From NCBI GenBank assembly GCA_003344405.1, contig NOWV01000009.1, forward strand, positions 992,001 through 1,056,000: 64,000 bases of DNA, read 5' to 3'. The notes beneath the pieces are model-generated. The model had not been told where the DNA came from. It did not search any database and worked only from the letters and a program-made list of their open reading frames with translations. Position numbers and translations under genes: made by a program. Shown here one piece after another: positions 36,701 through 49,700 of the stretch; position 1 is the first letter of the stretch; every line of letters begins with the position of its first letter. The DNA is from Trichoplax sp. H2. Taxonomy: Eukaryota; Placozoa; Uniplacotomia; Trichoplacea.

Positions 36701-39700
36701 TCTGCGATAGTTAATGACTTTTGCCAGCACAATTTGTCTAATTTTAAAAATAGATTGCCAACTTTCATAATAATATTGTCCCAAGATTTAAATGTATACG
36801 TATAAACTTAAAAAAAGTATTGATACCATCAATTTATTTCTTTTTACGCATTTTTTACTGTAAATTTACAATGTAGGTAGAGTGGGTAGAGCAAGAACTC
36901 ATCAAATATCGATATAAGCGCAATGCTGATTTGGAATTTAATGATTACCTCTGGCCGAAACAATGGTATCTTGTAAGTCCTGCTTATTTTCTTTGCTGTC
37001 TAATCTTCATCATGATGACATCCATTTGATTTTTAAGTCATTCTTGGCTTATTTTTCTTAGTATGATTAATATTGTTTATAGATGAAACGCTGATTAATA
37101 AAGGTTATTATCTCTGTTGCCTTTATCGATTTTCTAGCATGACAAAAGAGATGCTCGATTTGACATTAATGTCCTTCCCGTCTGGCAGAAAAATATCACT
37201 GGAAAAGGGGTCGTAGTGACCATATTGGATGATGGTATGTTATTGACAGATGATCAATTAATTTACTCGAGAATAGATTCTCATTACAGTAAACTTATCA
37301 TAAAAAATACTATATTCACTAGAAGATGTTGAAAATTCAATTTAAAAATCCCATCCTATTGATGATAGAAACAATTTATTGAAGATAATTCGAAGTTGAT
37401 TCTACTACTAGAATATTATATTGCAACAGGATGATAATTAATTATTGAATCTTGCTGCTAGAGTGTTGATATCACAATATTTAGTATACTTTGTATTGAA
37501 TAAATAGAGGGATAGTTTGAACCTTTTCTTATGTTCTTATAACTATACAGTTGTTTTTTATTTTAAATATAATTTATTTTAGTTACACTAAACGATCATA
37601 TTCATTCGCGTAAAGTACAGTACAGTAGCATTTATCAGACAGCGCTCTGCAAGTTTAAACTATTAATTAAAGAAATGAAAGCAGTCAATCATAAATTTGT
37701 CTTGTCAAAAAAGGTGCAATAAAAAGACGTAAAACGACTCGTAGTAGAACATATAAATTATAGTTTTAACCTTCATCCTGAATCAAACCATGAAACGGTC
37801 GATAAAATCCTTTAGTGCTTTAGATTTAATGGCCGTTTTTGCTATATTGCTATTGATAATTAGTCCTCTCGGAATAAATAATATCTTTCTGTATGCTTAT
37901 CCAATTATTTGAGTATAAAGATCATCTTTTACTATTACCTAAAACTTTTCATCAGCTTAGTCTAAGAGAAAAGTTTTTTATCGTGATAATCTATTCATTA
38001 ATCCTTTAAAATTTTAACTAGCTAACGCAGTACCATTCGGCATTTTTATTCATAAAAGAAATAAATTTAATCTTTTTAAACTTTATCTATACTACGCTTA
38101 AATTGTTCAGGAAAAAAATATTAGATCATTGCTACAAGTTACATAGATTTATAATAAAGTAGTACGCCTTATTCCAACAGAAGTAATATTAAACAGCAAT
38201 CTACTGTTAGCCAAGCAAAATGGATATAATTCTCTTATTCATGAAAATTGCACATTCTTATCTCGAGATTTGATTTGTTTTAGCTAAGTTTTGTCCATTA
38301 TATATTCTATTGTTATCTTTATTCATTTCCGTATTCTTTGCTCCTAATTTTAGGTCTTGAACATTCACACCCTGACATTAAATATAGCTACGTAAGTAAC
38401 TAGAAGATCTAGCGAAATATATATAAGTTACGAATACTGATCTACTTTAATGTAATAAAATATAGCTGTAGTATTATAATAAAAAATGTTGCACAATAAG
38501 GAATACGTGATATAATAGCATTCTTATCTTTATTAATTTATTAATAACTGAAATGCTCATAGTAACTATTATTTATTAAGTTATATCTTTTCTCTGTATA
38601 TATATTTAAACGCTTATCTAGGATCCTGAAGCAAGTTATGATTATAATGATTATGATAATGATCCAGAGCCAAGATATGACAGTCGAAGTTCTAATAGGT
38701 ATGAGACAAGCTGACGCAATATAAAATTATAATGATAGCAATGAAGCAATTAATACATATAAAAAAGAAATGTCAAGAATAATAAAATTATTTATATATA
38801 TATTCTATACTAATATTGACCTGATATAGAAGTTTTTAAAATTTTAATGTTAATAAAAAAATTGCATTAATTTTAAGCAGTATATATCTTCCTTAATGAT
38901 ACAACTAAAAGTAATCCTTCATGATACTATAATAGTTACATAAAATTGTATAAGAGTTTCTTTAGAATGCTTAGCAATATAAACATTGTCATATATATTT
39001 GAACAATCAGAGATACTGCATACAGATCACCAGGATAAATGTTTAGAAATATTTGCTTTCAGTGAAATCAATTTTTTATTACTGCATTAGCTAACTAGCT
39101 CGGGGTAATCTTATCTACTGTACATGTTAATCTGATAATATGGAAGCAACGTCGTGCATTCTATTTAACTAAATCAAAAACTTCCATTTTCACGATGCTT
39201 TAAATTTAATTTGAACTATGAAGCAAATATACCTATAATTAATTTGCTTCTGTGAAAAAATACTTAAGTTTTCTCTATCTAAATATGATAAATCTAGACA
39301 CGGTACACGTTGTGCGGGTGAAATTACCATGAAACCTAATAATAAAATGTGTGGTGTAGGTGTCGCTTTTGGAGCTAGAATTGGAGGTGATTAACATAAT
39401 CCGGTGGTTATTTTTTTATCAAGACTAAAATTTTGCAAACTTATATATCATTTCCCTGTCCATTTTAATTATCTTCCTTATATCCATTTGTATAATAGGA
39501 ATTCGAATGTTAGATGGTTCTATTACTGATGGTGTTGAAGCTTCATCATTGGGCCATAATATGCAACATGTCGATATCTATAGTGCAAGCTGGGGACCTA
39601 ATGATAATGGTAGGACTGTCGATGGCCCAGGTGATATTGTTATGAAAATCCTTAGAAAAGGAGTAACAAAGGTAGTTTGCGTTGTCATATATTCAATCAA

Positions 39701-41478
39701 TTTCTCTTAATATTTAAGAATTATATCCAATCTATGACACCATTTATGAAATAAAATTTACTTTGTACGTATTTTTAATAATAGGGACGTGGAGGTTTAG
39801 GATCAATTTACGCCTGGGCATCTGGTAACGGAGGAAGACGTGGTGATAACTGTAACTGTGATGGCTACGTTAATAGCATTTACACCATTGCTGTTAGCTC
39901 TGCTTCTTATAATGGAACTCCACCTTGGTATGCAGAAGATTGTACACCAGCTTTAGCTTCTACTTACAGTAGTGGTGCTGATGCACTAAAGAAAGTGGTA
40001 TGTTTAACGTTGCGAAATAAATGCAATGAATTGATTAATGGCTTGATTCATACAGGAAAAGTCCTAGTAATATGCTATTTAAAATAATACTTCATTTATT
40101 CACTACCAATTAGGCTTCTATCGATTTACGAGGTGGATGTACTACTAGCCATACTGGCACTTCAGCTTCAGCACCTATGGCTGCTGGTATCTATGCTCTC
40201 GTTTTAGAAGCAAAGTATGTATACCTATCTTGTCGTTATGGTTATTATTGAACATATAGATTATGTTCACAAAATCCTCTCGATCAGTTTATAATTATTC
40301 TTGTTCCAATACCAAATATTATGACATTATATAGAAATAATTATGTCATTTAATTTTAATTTAATTATCTAGTCCTAACCTGACATGGCGAGATGTTCAA
40401 CATGCTACCGTTTGGACATCGAATCGTAAAAATTTAACGAAAAGTGGTTGGGCGAGAAATGGCGCATCACGCTTGTACCATCATAAATTTGGCTTTGGAA
40501 TATTAGATGCAGCAGCATTAGTTGATATTGTTGATCCTAAGGTATGGAAAACCGTACCTGAGCAAAAGTTTTGTCCTTTGACAGCTGATAAAATAGAAAG
40601 GTAAATGCCTATTCAAGTGCTCACCTTATACATGTTTAAAATAAATCTGTTAAGGATGTTATATCCTAGTGTATAAATTGAAACAAAAAATTGTGATCAT
40701 ATTTACATTAATCTAAATCCATTGCGTAACTCTATATTGTAACAGAGAAATCTCCAGTGAAGGAATTGTACGAATCCAAATTAAAAGTCATGGATGCCAG
40801 GACTCCAAAGATAGTATTAATTATTTGGAACATGTTCAACTCATATCTACAATTGATTTTTCGCGGCGTGGAGATTTAGACATTACTCTAATCTCGCCAA
40901 GTGGTACAAGATCGAATTTATTAAGTAGAAGACTTCGTGATTCATCCGCATCTGGATTTAACAGTTGGCCATTTATGTCAACTCATTTCTGGGGTGAAAA
41001 TCCAAGAGGTACTTGGACCGTTGAAATTAAAAATGTCGGCATGACGAATGAACACGGTTTCGTTCGAGAAACCATGTTAGTATTTTATGGAACAGAAACT
41101 ATGCCTGATGTTATGCGTCGTGTTTTATCGAAAGATGATGTGAAATTAACTAGTAATCATCAGTCATCACAAAGTCATCATGGTGAGGTAATGAAAGGAA
41201 AAATTCATGAGGAAGGTCATTTTGGATCTAATTTGAATCAAGCTGAACATAATAGCAATATAAACGAACACATCTTCGATAAACATGAGGGTAATAGATA
41301 TGACCATCTCGAAAAGAACGACGTTCACCCATTGCATCGATCTTTCCATAAGAAATATTCAGGTGATTCTGATATGCCAGCACATCTTTTACGATACTAT
41401 GCCCAAATATTAAAGCGAAAAAATAGAAACAACTATTCAAAGCGATCAAAGTTGTACCGTTATCAGCGTGATTTTTAA
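33718..41478 (+). CDS. PCSK1-like: Secreted prohormone convertase, PCSK1 (PC1/3)-like, complete
   Basis: Kexin-type serine endoprotease expected to process peptide precursors at paired basic sites in secretory granules. Exons: 33718-33951, 36504-36605, 36877-36972, 37138-37234, 38354-38391, 38622-38698, 39298-39386, 39499-39671, 39785-39997, 40114-40214, 40373-40600, 40746-41478; phases join to 726 residues (human PC1/3 753). Order: signal peptide (1 to about 30), prodomain ([10 protein letters not shown]; internal site RRSKR ending at 98; activation site KYRYKR ending at 127), catalytic domain (Asp in TILDDG, His in RHGTRC, Asn in WASGNGG, Ser in GTSASAP), P domain with RRGD and both Cys of its disulfide, then a His/Lys-rich tail from about 613. 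The oxyanion residue is Asn, not the Asp of PC2. [16 protein letters not shown] and SPWYAE-like blocks favour PC1/3. No membrane segment. Start codon follows an A-rich, favourable context. Confidence 0.94.
33952..36503 (+). other. First intron of the PCSK1-like gene
   Basis: A 2.55-kb intron between the signal-peptide/prodomain exon and the second prodomain exon. AT-rich; no exon-like sequence, repeat array or RNA gene recognised. Confidence 0.7.
37235..38353 (+). other. Fourth intron of the PCSK1-like gene
   Basis: A 1.1-kb intron lying in the same place (phase 1, after the catalytic Asp-Asp) as the intron at 1874-2072 of the other convertase. Contains one GTACAGTACAGTA word near 37615-37627 and nothing else recognisable. 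Confidence 0.75.
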
Positions 41479-44400
41479 TAACAAGATATTTAAAATTACA
41501 ACATAGATGATATTAAAATCACTATTGAGTGGACTGTGACAGGAAATACTAGTTCAATTAAATGCTGTAGTAGCTAGAGATATTAAAAACAAAAATGTAC
41601 GATTTCCTATCCTATAATGAGTTTATGTTAAAGAAAAGGACTATTAAATGTAATTTTTAGCTTAATTGTTTCTATAGAAATGATAGCGTGTGCAATTCTC
41701 ATAGAATAATGAAAAATAACCTGTATGGTAGCTGAGTTCTATAGCTAGTTATAATTGCAATACTATTTTAGTTCATTTGAAATATGTAGAAATTTAGCTC
41801 AAACTAGTAAATTTGTGCCTTTTCTTATCTGTCTATCTTAATCAAATGGAAAATATCAAATTAGCTATTGTATTTCCAGAGGTATAACTGAAAGATGACA
41901 ATTAATGAAACTATCCATCAATATAAATCTCTATATATATGCGAGTATACATATATGTATAACATATAATATATATATATATACAAGAAATGGCCTGAAT
42001 TGTATGACAACTTAAAAAAGAATACATTATAACTATCATTCTATTTTAATAATTATAAAGTTAGCAATATACCATCACCAGAGTCATTGTAAAACTGATC
42101 AACGCTAAGGTGCAATAATGCTGCTGCATTACATACAATAGAATTATGCAAATGTAGTCATGGATCTTTAGATCTAGAGATCCATGATATAGTTATTAGT
42201 AATTTAGCCTCAAAATACTATATTGTAATCGCATGTTGAAAGTTAAATTGTTTCATAGGTTAAGAATTTAGGTTCTTCAGATTGTAAGCTCTACAATAAA
42301 CAAGGTAGATTGTTCTAAATGGTATTGGTATAGGTGTATAGACCAAAATGAGAAAATTCGAGCCTAGAAAAGCAATAAAACTTATTCAAGACAAAATTAG
42401 AATATTTTGTGAGCGAATTGCCCTGATTTGTCTGTCTAATGTGACTAAAACGGACCTCAATTACAAACACTTTTTGGGGCATTACACTAGGATAGAAAAG
42501 AAGTGAATTTATAATTTCATTAGAATCTACAAATTATTAAGTGGAACAAGTACTATTACAAAATGCTACAGCGAGCATATTTGCCTTTAGGAGGAGGGAT
42601 TTATCTTATACTAGCAGCGAAATCTATAACATCCTTACTACAACATTCACTCTAAAACTCGAAATTGCCTCACTTCAATGAATCCAAGCCTAATCCAAAA
42701 TGCTATTTAATCCATTCATTAAATTTAGTACTACAGTATAGGCCTTACAGTACAGTATTGAGTGGAAGTGTGATATGTGAGAATAAAGTACGGTAACCTA
42801 TTTCTATTTTACATATAGAACATATAAATCCATATATATGTATACTTTATATAATTAACTAAAACTTATACAGAGTATAGCAGAACTGTATCGATTTTTG
42901 CTGCAGTGTCTATAATTAATATGGAAAAGTTCGTTAAAAATAAATATCATTTGCAAATATATATATACTTTATATAATTAATTAATGTTAAAAAAGTATA
43001 GTAGAATTGTATGCATTTTTTACTACAGTATCTATGATAAACTTATTATGAAAGAGTTAGTCAAGATGAATATCTTCCCCGTATAAATCACATATTTACC
43101 TTGGAAGCAATAATGATTCAATTATGATATTTTAAGAATATTGTCAAGCTGCTAAGTAAACGTAAAGAGCAAATATACGCGTATATGACTATCACTTATG
43201 ATACTTTGCACATCATGAAGGAAATTCTCGTATGAAAATTGATAAATGGCAGAATATCAGCAAGTTCACTATTCCAAGACGTCAGGAGTTGCATTTTGAA
43301 AGCGCGTAGCAGTACACTTAGAATTAAGCACAATTTAAACAAGAACCTGGTATAAATTTAAGCGTATGATGTGAATGATATACTTGAATATTTACCTTAA
43401 ATAGATGTAGAAATATCATATCAATATGTAAGCTACAAACATAATGTGGATCTAGATACTTTACTATAACAAAGTTATGTTAGATAGCAAAGCTTAATTG
43501 CAGATAGTTACTTACTGATAATATAATCGTCCACTTGGATGGATTTAAAATACATAGTAACACTTCCTTTACATCGGAGATATCGAAATGAATCCATTTT
43601 GAATTCTTATAGTGGCGAAATTTGGGGATATTAATAAATACGTGAGTAAGTATTATAAATGATACACATATTTGGCGAATGTAACCAATACTTTCAATTA
43701 CAAAGGTGCCTTTAATAATTTAATACACCATTTCATATAATTTATCGATATATCTTTTCCATAGTGAATAATAAAGCCTGTTGATTTCATGTAAGCAACA
43801 ATACGCTAAAAGAAAAAATAGGGGCTTGATTTCAATATTAATAAGAACGAATGAATCATTATTTCCTTCATTTATTTACTATTTATAGCGTTAAACTTTA
43901 ATTACTACTAGTAATGATACTTAATAGATTTAATCTATTTCACATAGAATTTAATTGCAATTACTAATTAGAGAGAAGCAGATTATTTATCGGCTAGCAG
44001 TCTTGTATTTTACAAGAACAGCCCCAAAGAAGATCTATTTAATTGAACCCGTAAGTTTTCTATTAACTTATAAGAATCATCAATTTACGAGAAGCTATTA
44101 AAGAAAAACATTAAAATATTAATTCTTACTTATTGGTGAGTAATAAAAACAAAAAATTCTTTTGTATCCGTAATAGGAGTATAAATGCTACTGGAGACTT
44201 TGATGAAGGAAGAGTATTATTACTAATGTAAATGGATATTGAGATACTAATTGCTACAGGGTTGAATTCATTACAGCCACTAGTGCTTTTTAATAAAGTC
44301 TTTTAATTTTACTTTATGAATGACAATAAAGCAGTTATTTATTTAGCTATTGATGTCTATGGTAAACAATAACGCCGATGATAACAGGCTATTGAAACTC

Positions 44401-45230
44401 GATTGTTTCCCATAGTTATTAATTTGTCTGTCTTAGTTCTTCCAATCGTGGCTATTCTGCATGATTTCAATGCTAAATAATGGAGTGCCAAGAAAAATAG
44501 TATTAGTCAGCGATGATGTTTTTGGATATTACAGCCAGTGGAGAGACATAGCATTTTGCAGTTGAAGAGCTTGAAAAGACTTCATTAAACTGTTTCTTTT
44601 AAAATCTTATTTGTTAGTCTTCAATTTTAATGAACAATTCATAAGACCTTGCAAAATAAAATATTAGTCTCTATTCAATCCGATGCTATTTAAAAAGAGG
44701 ATTGACGATAATTTAGCGTTATGTTCTTTAGCAGTCACCGGTACCAAGACTTCAGTTTTGCATCAATATTACTATTCAAATAAAGGACAAGTAACCTTTC
44801 ATGACAATAAACAGCAGCTTTTAGATTCAATACTTTAAAATAAGAAGTACTAATAAAAAATTTATTAATATTGTGGGGATGTTTTTATTGGAATCCTAGT
44901 ACACGATAGATGATAGCGAATTATTTCACCATTTCCACCTTTATTTTGATAAATTAAAACCTAACAGACAATCTTTACTGCAGTCAGAATATTTTTACTC
45001 GCTAAATGATATTTCTAGCGAATTCTGATTAAACTCTAGGGCGATGTCAATGACTAGAACTTTAAATTCTTCACCATTCCTCCTCTATAAGAAATAGCAT
45101 ACGTCAATATAAACATTTTAGATAGGGTAATGACGAGTAAACATGCAGTAGTAAACTCGTACTACTACCACTGTAGTATTATCCAGCTCATATGAATATC
45201 GCTAATCACTCTTTTTAATTATTCGGCCCA
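41479..45230. other. Intergenic region downstream of the PCSK1-like gene
   Basis: About 3.7 kb, AT-rich, with the convertase 3' untranslated region at the left. Contains an AT dinucleotide microsatellite near 41930-41985 and a near-perfect 30-bp palindrome at 42158-42187. A 52-codon lysine-rich frame (42348-42506) is the only notable open frame. No known gene recognised. Confidence 0.5.
42158..42187. repeat. Near-perfect 30-bp palindrome
   Basis: The two halves (TCATGGATCT... and ...AGATCCATGA) are reverse complements around AGATCT, with one mismatched pair. Could extrude as a cruciform or bind a dimeric factor; no flanking repeat was seen that would mark a mobile element end. Confidence 0.7.
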
Positions 45231-45610
45231 GCTAGAATTCATTTTCATCTCCTTCCAAAATTCTATATACTCATTCTAATTTTTCAGGCTAGTATAGCTT
45301 TGGCTAGAATTCATTTTCATCGACTTTCGCTATTCTTCGTACTCTTTTTAATTTTTAATCCTAACCTAGCTTCAGCTAGAATTCATTTTCATATGCTTTA
45401 AGTATTATTTATGCTCTGTCTAACGTTCAGCTTAGTCTAGCTTCAGCCAGAATCCATTTTCATCTACGATCCGTGTTCTACATACTCTTTCTGATTTTTC
45501 AGCCTAATCTAGCTTCATATAAAATTCATTTTCATCGACTTTCTGTATTTTTGATGCTCTTTCTAAACCTTCAGCCTAGTCTAGCTTCAGCTAGAATTCA
45601 TTCTCATGGA
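45231..45610. repeat. 72-bp tandem minisatellite, about five and a half copies
   Basis: Units start near 45231, 45303, 45375, 45446, 45518 and 45590, a steady 71-72-bp period. Each begins with a variant of GCTAGAATTCATTTTCAT and ends in a variant of CAGCCTAGTCTAGCTTCA. Copies differ by perhaps 15-25 percent, so it is an older array. The period is a multiple of three, but every frame has stops in most units, so it is not a coding repeat now. Confidence 0.85.
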
Positions 45611-46711
45611 CTTTCAGTGTTGTTTATACAATTTTAAGTTCTTGGAATCACAATTTTAATCGATCGATTATCTCCTTTTATACTATTACCTTCGTCTCTA
45701 AATTGAAGCCAATAACCATTATTTCCATACCAATAGATCATTATTTTCAAGCCAATAGTCTATTGCAATGATAATAGATTATTCAGCGCTAAGAATTATC
45801 GGATTATAATTAACCTGCGCATCTCAAGGGGGTGCCCAGGTGGCCCAGCGGCTATCATCAAATGGAAGTTGTTATTGTTTGGTCGCTATAGAAACCAAGC
45901 GCTTATACAAAATCCTTCTCTCTCTGCACTTTCTACTATTGTTAATATTAAACCTTTTTTGTAATTTTGTCAACTCTAGTATTATCCTAGTGGAGAGGAA
46001 AGTATACATTAATCAGCTCGTAAAAGTTGACGATAATATTGATGTAAGAAAGCGCAACTAAGGAAAGACTGTTCTGCTGTTACAATCATCATTAAAAGCT
46101 ACAATTACTTAATCGATTGGCCAGAAAGCAATCCATTAGTTGGAATAGAATATTACTTTATTTCGTTGTTGTCGAAAGATATCCACTACAATCTGTCATC
46201 CAAAATTTTAATGCAGTAGAGATCGATTGTTTAAGATTCTGTTCGTTCGACGGGATAATTTTAGGAGTTGAACTACGTCGAGATTGGACGACAACAAGGC
46301 ATTGCAGTGTTAACTCGATAAGGTAATATTTCAACTCTATATTATATTAGCTGATAGATTATTTCTCAAGGTAGACATGAAGACAGAATAGCATAGATAA
46401 TAATGGTATACGTAAATGATTAGTATCCATAATCGAGTCGAATAATATTCCACGGAAAACTATCCATAACGTCCTACCATTTCACACCAATCTTACTTTA
46501 TATATTTAATCATCTAAAGAAATGAAATAATAAGTTACCAATTATTTTTTTGTTTTCTTTTTATTTTTCCATTAATGTTTTTATCCACTTTATGATTTTA
46601 GTTACGATTGAGCGATACTATTGCAAGAACTTATCGACTATACTCATATGGTGCTAGATAGAATTATCCATTTGCAGTAATACACGCTAACGTAGAACAT
46701 AACTTTCTATC
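45611..46711 (+). other. Upstream region and possible 5' untranslated exon of the TTLL gene
   Basis: Between the minisatellite and the TTLL start codon. A donor (GTAATA) at 46322 and an acceptor (TTTTAG) at about 46595-46600 could bound a 5' leader intron of about 280 nt, joining an open stretch 46117-46321 to the leader just before the start. This is inference from splice motifs. Open frames here (45840-46061, hydrophobic; 46117-46326) match no family I know. Confidence 0.3.
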
Positions 46712-49700
46712 ATGAGTAATGATGTCCGTAGTAGTGCTGTCAACGACGGCATAGAAGTTAGTTTACATGGAGAAAGCGATGTAGAAGCAAGTAAACATGA
46801 TCATCTCGACGAAAATGGAGATATCGAATATAGTATTCATGGTGAGAGTGGATCAGAATCAAATAAGGATGTAAAAGAAAATAAACCTCAAGGAATAGCT
46901 AAAAAGAAACGTAGAATTCGCAAAGGGTGAGATTATCGTGATTAAGCACTTGATTACTATAGATTAGAATAAAGGTAGTTATTATTTTTTGGTGGTAACC
47001 TGCGGATCTCAGTCCCATTCTTTGATCATAGTATGAAACAAGTTATGTTTTTGTAGTGTAAGAGAAATGTTAGCATTGTTTCTATTCTTGTAAGAAAAAA
47101 ATTAGTTTACATTTAGTGGGTTGCTACTAGTGCACTTTCATCATCTTGTCAATTTACTTTCTTTATTCTATATCCTATTTTTAGTTGGATGGGGATTAAT
47201 ACTTCAGGATGCAAATATGATAGCGGTAAGTGTTTTCTATTATATATAAATGGAACCACAAAACAACTCTTGATATTACGTAGACTGCCATGCTGTACAT
47301 CACCTATATAAATCCTGATACCGCATATGAAATTGAAAATTAAAACCAACTTTGTCAAACGTATCCATTCGACAATAAATTTATCTTGATTACTAATATC
47401 AATGATCAATTGAAAATTTTATTAATTATTCCTTTCCAACGATTAAAAATTTAGTACGTAGAGTAGCTCGTCGTTTCGGCTTGAAAGAAGTTGGCGAAGA
47501 TGAAGATTGGTCGCTCTATTGGACTGATAGCTCAATCGCTCTGGAACGTGTTTTGGAAATGAAACGATATCAGGTAGCATAGATTTCTTAATCGCTTATG
47601 CAAGCCATTAACAGTTATTTCCATAACGATTACAGTTCTAAATGAATAGCTTAGGTGACCATCTTTATCCTATGTAGAATATAATTTACTCGCGCATATT
47701 GAATATTGGATTATTGCTCCAGCATAAACTGCTTCCAGCATCCCTCGATCGCATTTTATTTTCATTATTTAATTTACCTACACAATTTTAAAATTATCAT
47801 CAGGATGTTACCGCCCATTTACTTTTTACAGAAGAGATATATGTAACAATCTAGCTCATCCTTCAGCCATTTCTGACCAAATTATTATGATTTTTAGCTT
47901 ATCTTATTGTATTATTTCACCAGGAATTAAAGTAGAGCTAATTGCTTTCAGCATTATCGTCCATAGTACAGATTACATCTATTCCTATTTCAATTAAAAT
48001 TATCGGACGTCATAGTATTAAATTGACGATAAGGAAATCGGTGATTCATATTACTTTAGTCTTTGAGGTATTTCCTAAGCAGACAATTATATGTCGGTAT
48101 GAATTTTCTAATTAACAGCTCATTTGTAGTCTGTTGTACATTTCGACGCCTTATTTCAGTTCAGTCTCCAATTCTCGGATGACAGCAAAAAAATGGAAAA
48201 TCTTGGTACATCAATTATCTTTAATCTCATTTAATTGGTATAAAATCTCTTGTTTAAATGAGTCTGAAATCGAATTCATTTCGATTGCTATTCGATGATT
48301 GAGCATCGAGTGTAAAATAGAGCATATGCATTGGTGTAGAGGTAACCATCTTCAGATTGAGTGATTATATTGACTGCACTACTAGAAGATAAAGTATTTA
48401 TAAGCTTAATGAACAGTAGAAAAAGCGTGATTTTTTAAAATATGGTTCCGCAACTAAATACATACCGGTATCTATCATCTAAATTAAAGATTATTATTGC
48501 ACGCCGGTGGAATTTCTTGAAACATCATTTTATATATTTTTAACGTTATACTCGCATTTCCCCGATTGTTTTATTTCAAGATAAGTACAAAGCGATTTTA
48601 CTGATTTGCTAATACGTGATGGTGATTTATTTTTAAGTCTATAGTAAAAGGTTTTTATGTAACAATTTATCAGAATGTTAGCGACGTTGTAATAATGATA
48701 GTTGAGAGTAATGGGTACCGTAGTATTTTAATTTAACATCAAAAGGAAAAACTTTGCCCCTAACTGTGAGATGAACAGTGTTTTTATTCTTTTCATGTAT
48801 GTATTAAGACAGGGAAAATTGATTCCTCCATCTTGACAGAATGACCTTCACAGAACCAATATGAGATAAAATGTGCAGGGATTGCTATAGCAACGCCTTG
48901 CCCTCCTTTCTCAAATAATTATAATTAATAGTATATCATAGTAATAATTACACATATCGAGATGGGAGAAATTCTCTAATTATCCCCAACAAGGGTAAAT
49001 AATAGATGAAAGATTGAAGCAGAATAATTTGATATAGGAAGAGTAACATCAAAGGAATATTGCTATCATTTTTCGGGAGTTTTAATCTCTGTAAATAAAC
49101 TATTAAAATTAGGGTTTATTAAAGGCAAAGATCCTACAGACGTCATTGCTTTAATTGTTCATCTGATTACCATAATATCGGATTAATCTGTGAGTTAGGA
49201 TGAAAAGATTAATGCGCTATTTTTTCTTTAATTATTTTTTTGTACTCTTCTGATCGAGTGAAGAGTTGATTGAATTTACTGTTTGCATCCTGATGTTCAT
49301 TTTTTGGGCTTTAGATAGCCTATACCTCTTAGTAGCAAATTTATTATACATTAGTAGACTCTCCTATATATACCTATTTATCTAGTTTATCACTTTGGAT
49401 AATATGCAATTGTTTGTGACAGATTTTGTAATACATTGATAGGTTTTAATATTTGAATTATATATCTATTTTATTAGTTGGAATAATCTTCATTGCTAAC
49501 GACGAATTCATTACACGTTGTCAACCTTCGACTAGAATACAGTAGATGGTTGTATACTATCATAGAGCTACTGATAAATATATTTTTGGGGTTAGCAGTA
49601 TGGTTCCATCCATTCCTAGAACCTTTTCAGCTTTGATTAATAAGCTAAAAATATTCTTAGGAATGTCTGCAACACTATTCATTAGTTCATATCGTCGGAT

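Noticed and set aside
42348-42506. 52-codon lysine-rich plus-strand frame
   Set aside because: No family, no promoter or splice support; length is within chance for this spacer.
45840-46061. Hydrophobic plus-strand open frame
   Set aside because: No ATG of its own near the start, no similarity recognised; may be part of a leader or chance.
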